This document shows, in pieces, positions 6,833-6,850 of a stretch of DNA of 6,850 nt. The notes below the pieces were generated by a model. It ran no database searches and was not told the DNA's origin. It worked only from the letters and a program-made list of their open reading frames with translations. The position numbers and the translations under genes were made by a program. This DNA comes from JBFLYN01 sp040756655. Its GTDB lineage: Bacteria > Bacillota > Sulfobacillia > UBA8153. Location: NCBI GenBank assembly GCA_040756655.1, contig JBFLYN010000060.1, positions 1-6,850 of the forward strand, given 5' to 3'. Numbering within the stretch: position 1 is the stretch's first letter; each line of letters starts with the position of its first letter.

Positions 6833-6850
6833 ATGCAACAACACAACCAG
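6833..6850 (+). CDS. Start of an unidentified plus-strand gene, cut by the window edge
   Basis: ATG 6833 lies 10 nt after a perfect AGGAGG (6817-6822), with a possible TTGACA promoter upstream. Only six codons (MQQHNQ) are visible. Beginnings of this kind occur in IS1380-type transposases, but six residues are not enough to assign a family. The strength of the SD and the lack of a competing frame support a real gene. Confidence 0.45.

Noticed and set aside
1..6850. CRISPR array, tRNA, rRNA or a multi-gene defence system
   Set aside because: No regularly spaced repeats, tRNA cloverleaf sequence or rRNA-like sequence was seen. The only defence-type gene is a lone truncated fragment.

Overview
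The window looks like a stretch of chromosome from a GC-rich Bacillota (Clostridia- or Limnochordia-like) bacterium. The support is GC-rich codon choice, Shine-Dalgarno (SD) sequences of the AGGAGG or GGGAGG type, use of TTG start codons, and transposase remnants of types I associate with Desulfotomaculum- or Moorella-like genomes. The last point is family knowledge from memory, not a search result.

Bases 1-3509 are the housekeeping part. After the last few codons of an unidentified plus-strand gene (1-42) comes a minus-strand gene (160-1845) for a coenzyme A disulfide reductase-type flavoenzyme fused to a rhodanese domain. Divergently from it, across about 109 bp, runs a complete kynureninase gene (kynU, 1955-3226). 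Sixteen bases later starts a small ACT-domain protein gene that was probably cotranscribed with kynU, but only its first 89 codons survive.

Bases 3509-5715 are a mosaic of broken genes. The ACT gene is fused directly to an internal piece of an IS1634-like transposase that carries two frameshifts and lacks both ends. Then come about 280 bp of poorly explained sequence holding a possible 34-codon scrap of another transposase. A long open fragment (4557-5531) of a DUF262/DUF1524 protein (GmrSD-like type IV restriction family) follows. It has lost its N-terminal DUF262 half but keeps the HNH-like DUF1524 core. About 184 bp of non-coding DNA with a 12-bp direct repeat and a small hairpin close this part.

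Bases 5716-6850 hold a minus-strand DDE transposase gene with a well-placed SD and TTG start. It is disabled by a one-base deletion in an A-run, an internal TAG and a probable loss of its central catalytic segment. Divergent from it, a plus-strand gene with its own SD starts at 6833 and leaves the window. The two SDs sit in the arms of a perfect 9-bp inverted repeat.

Working together: the flavoenzyme probably handles low-molecular-weight thiol disulfides, persulfides or sulfur. Kynureninase makes anthranilate and alanine from kynurenine. Nothing else of tryptophan catabolism is in the window. I see no convincing new multi-gene system; the region right of kynU is best read as an insertion and decay hot spot.
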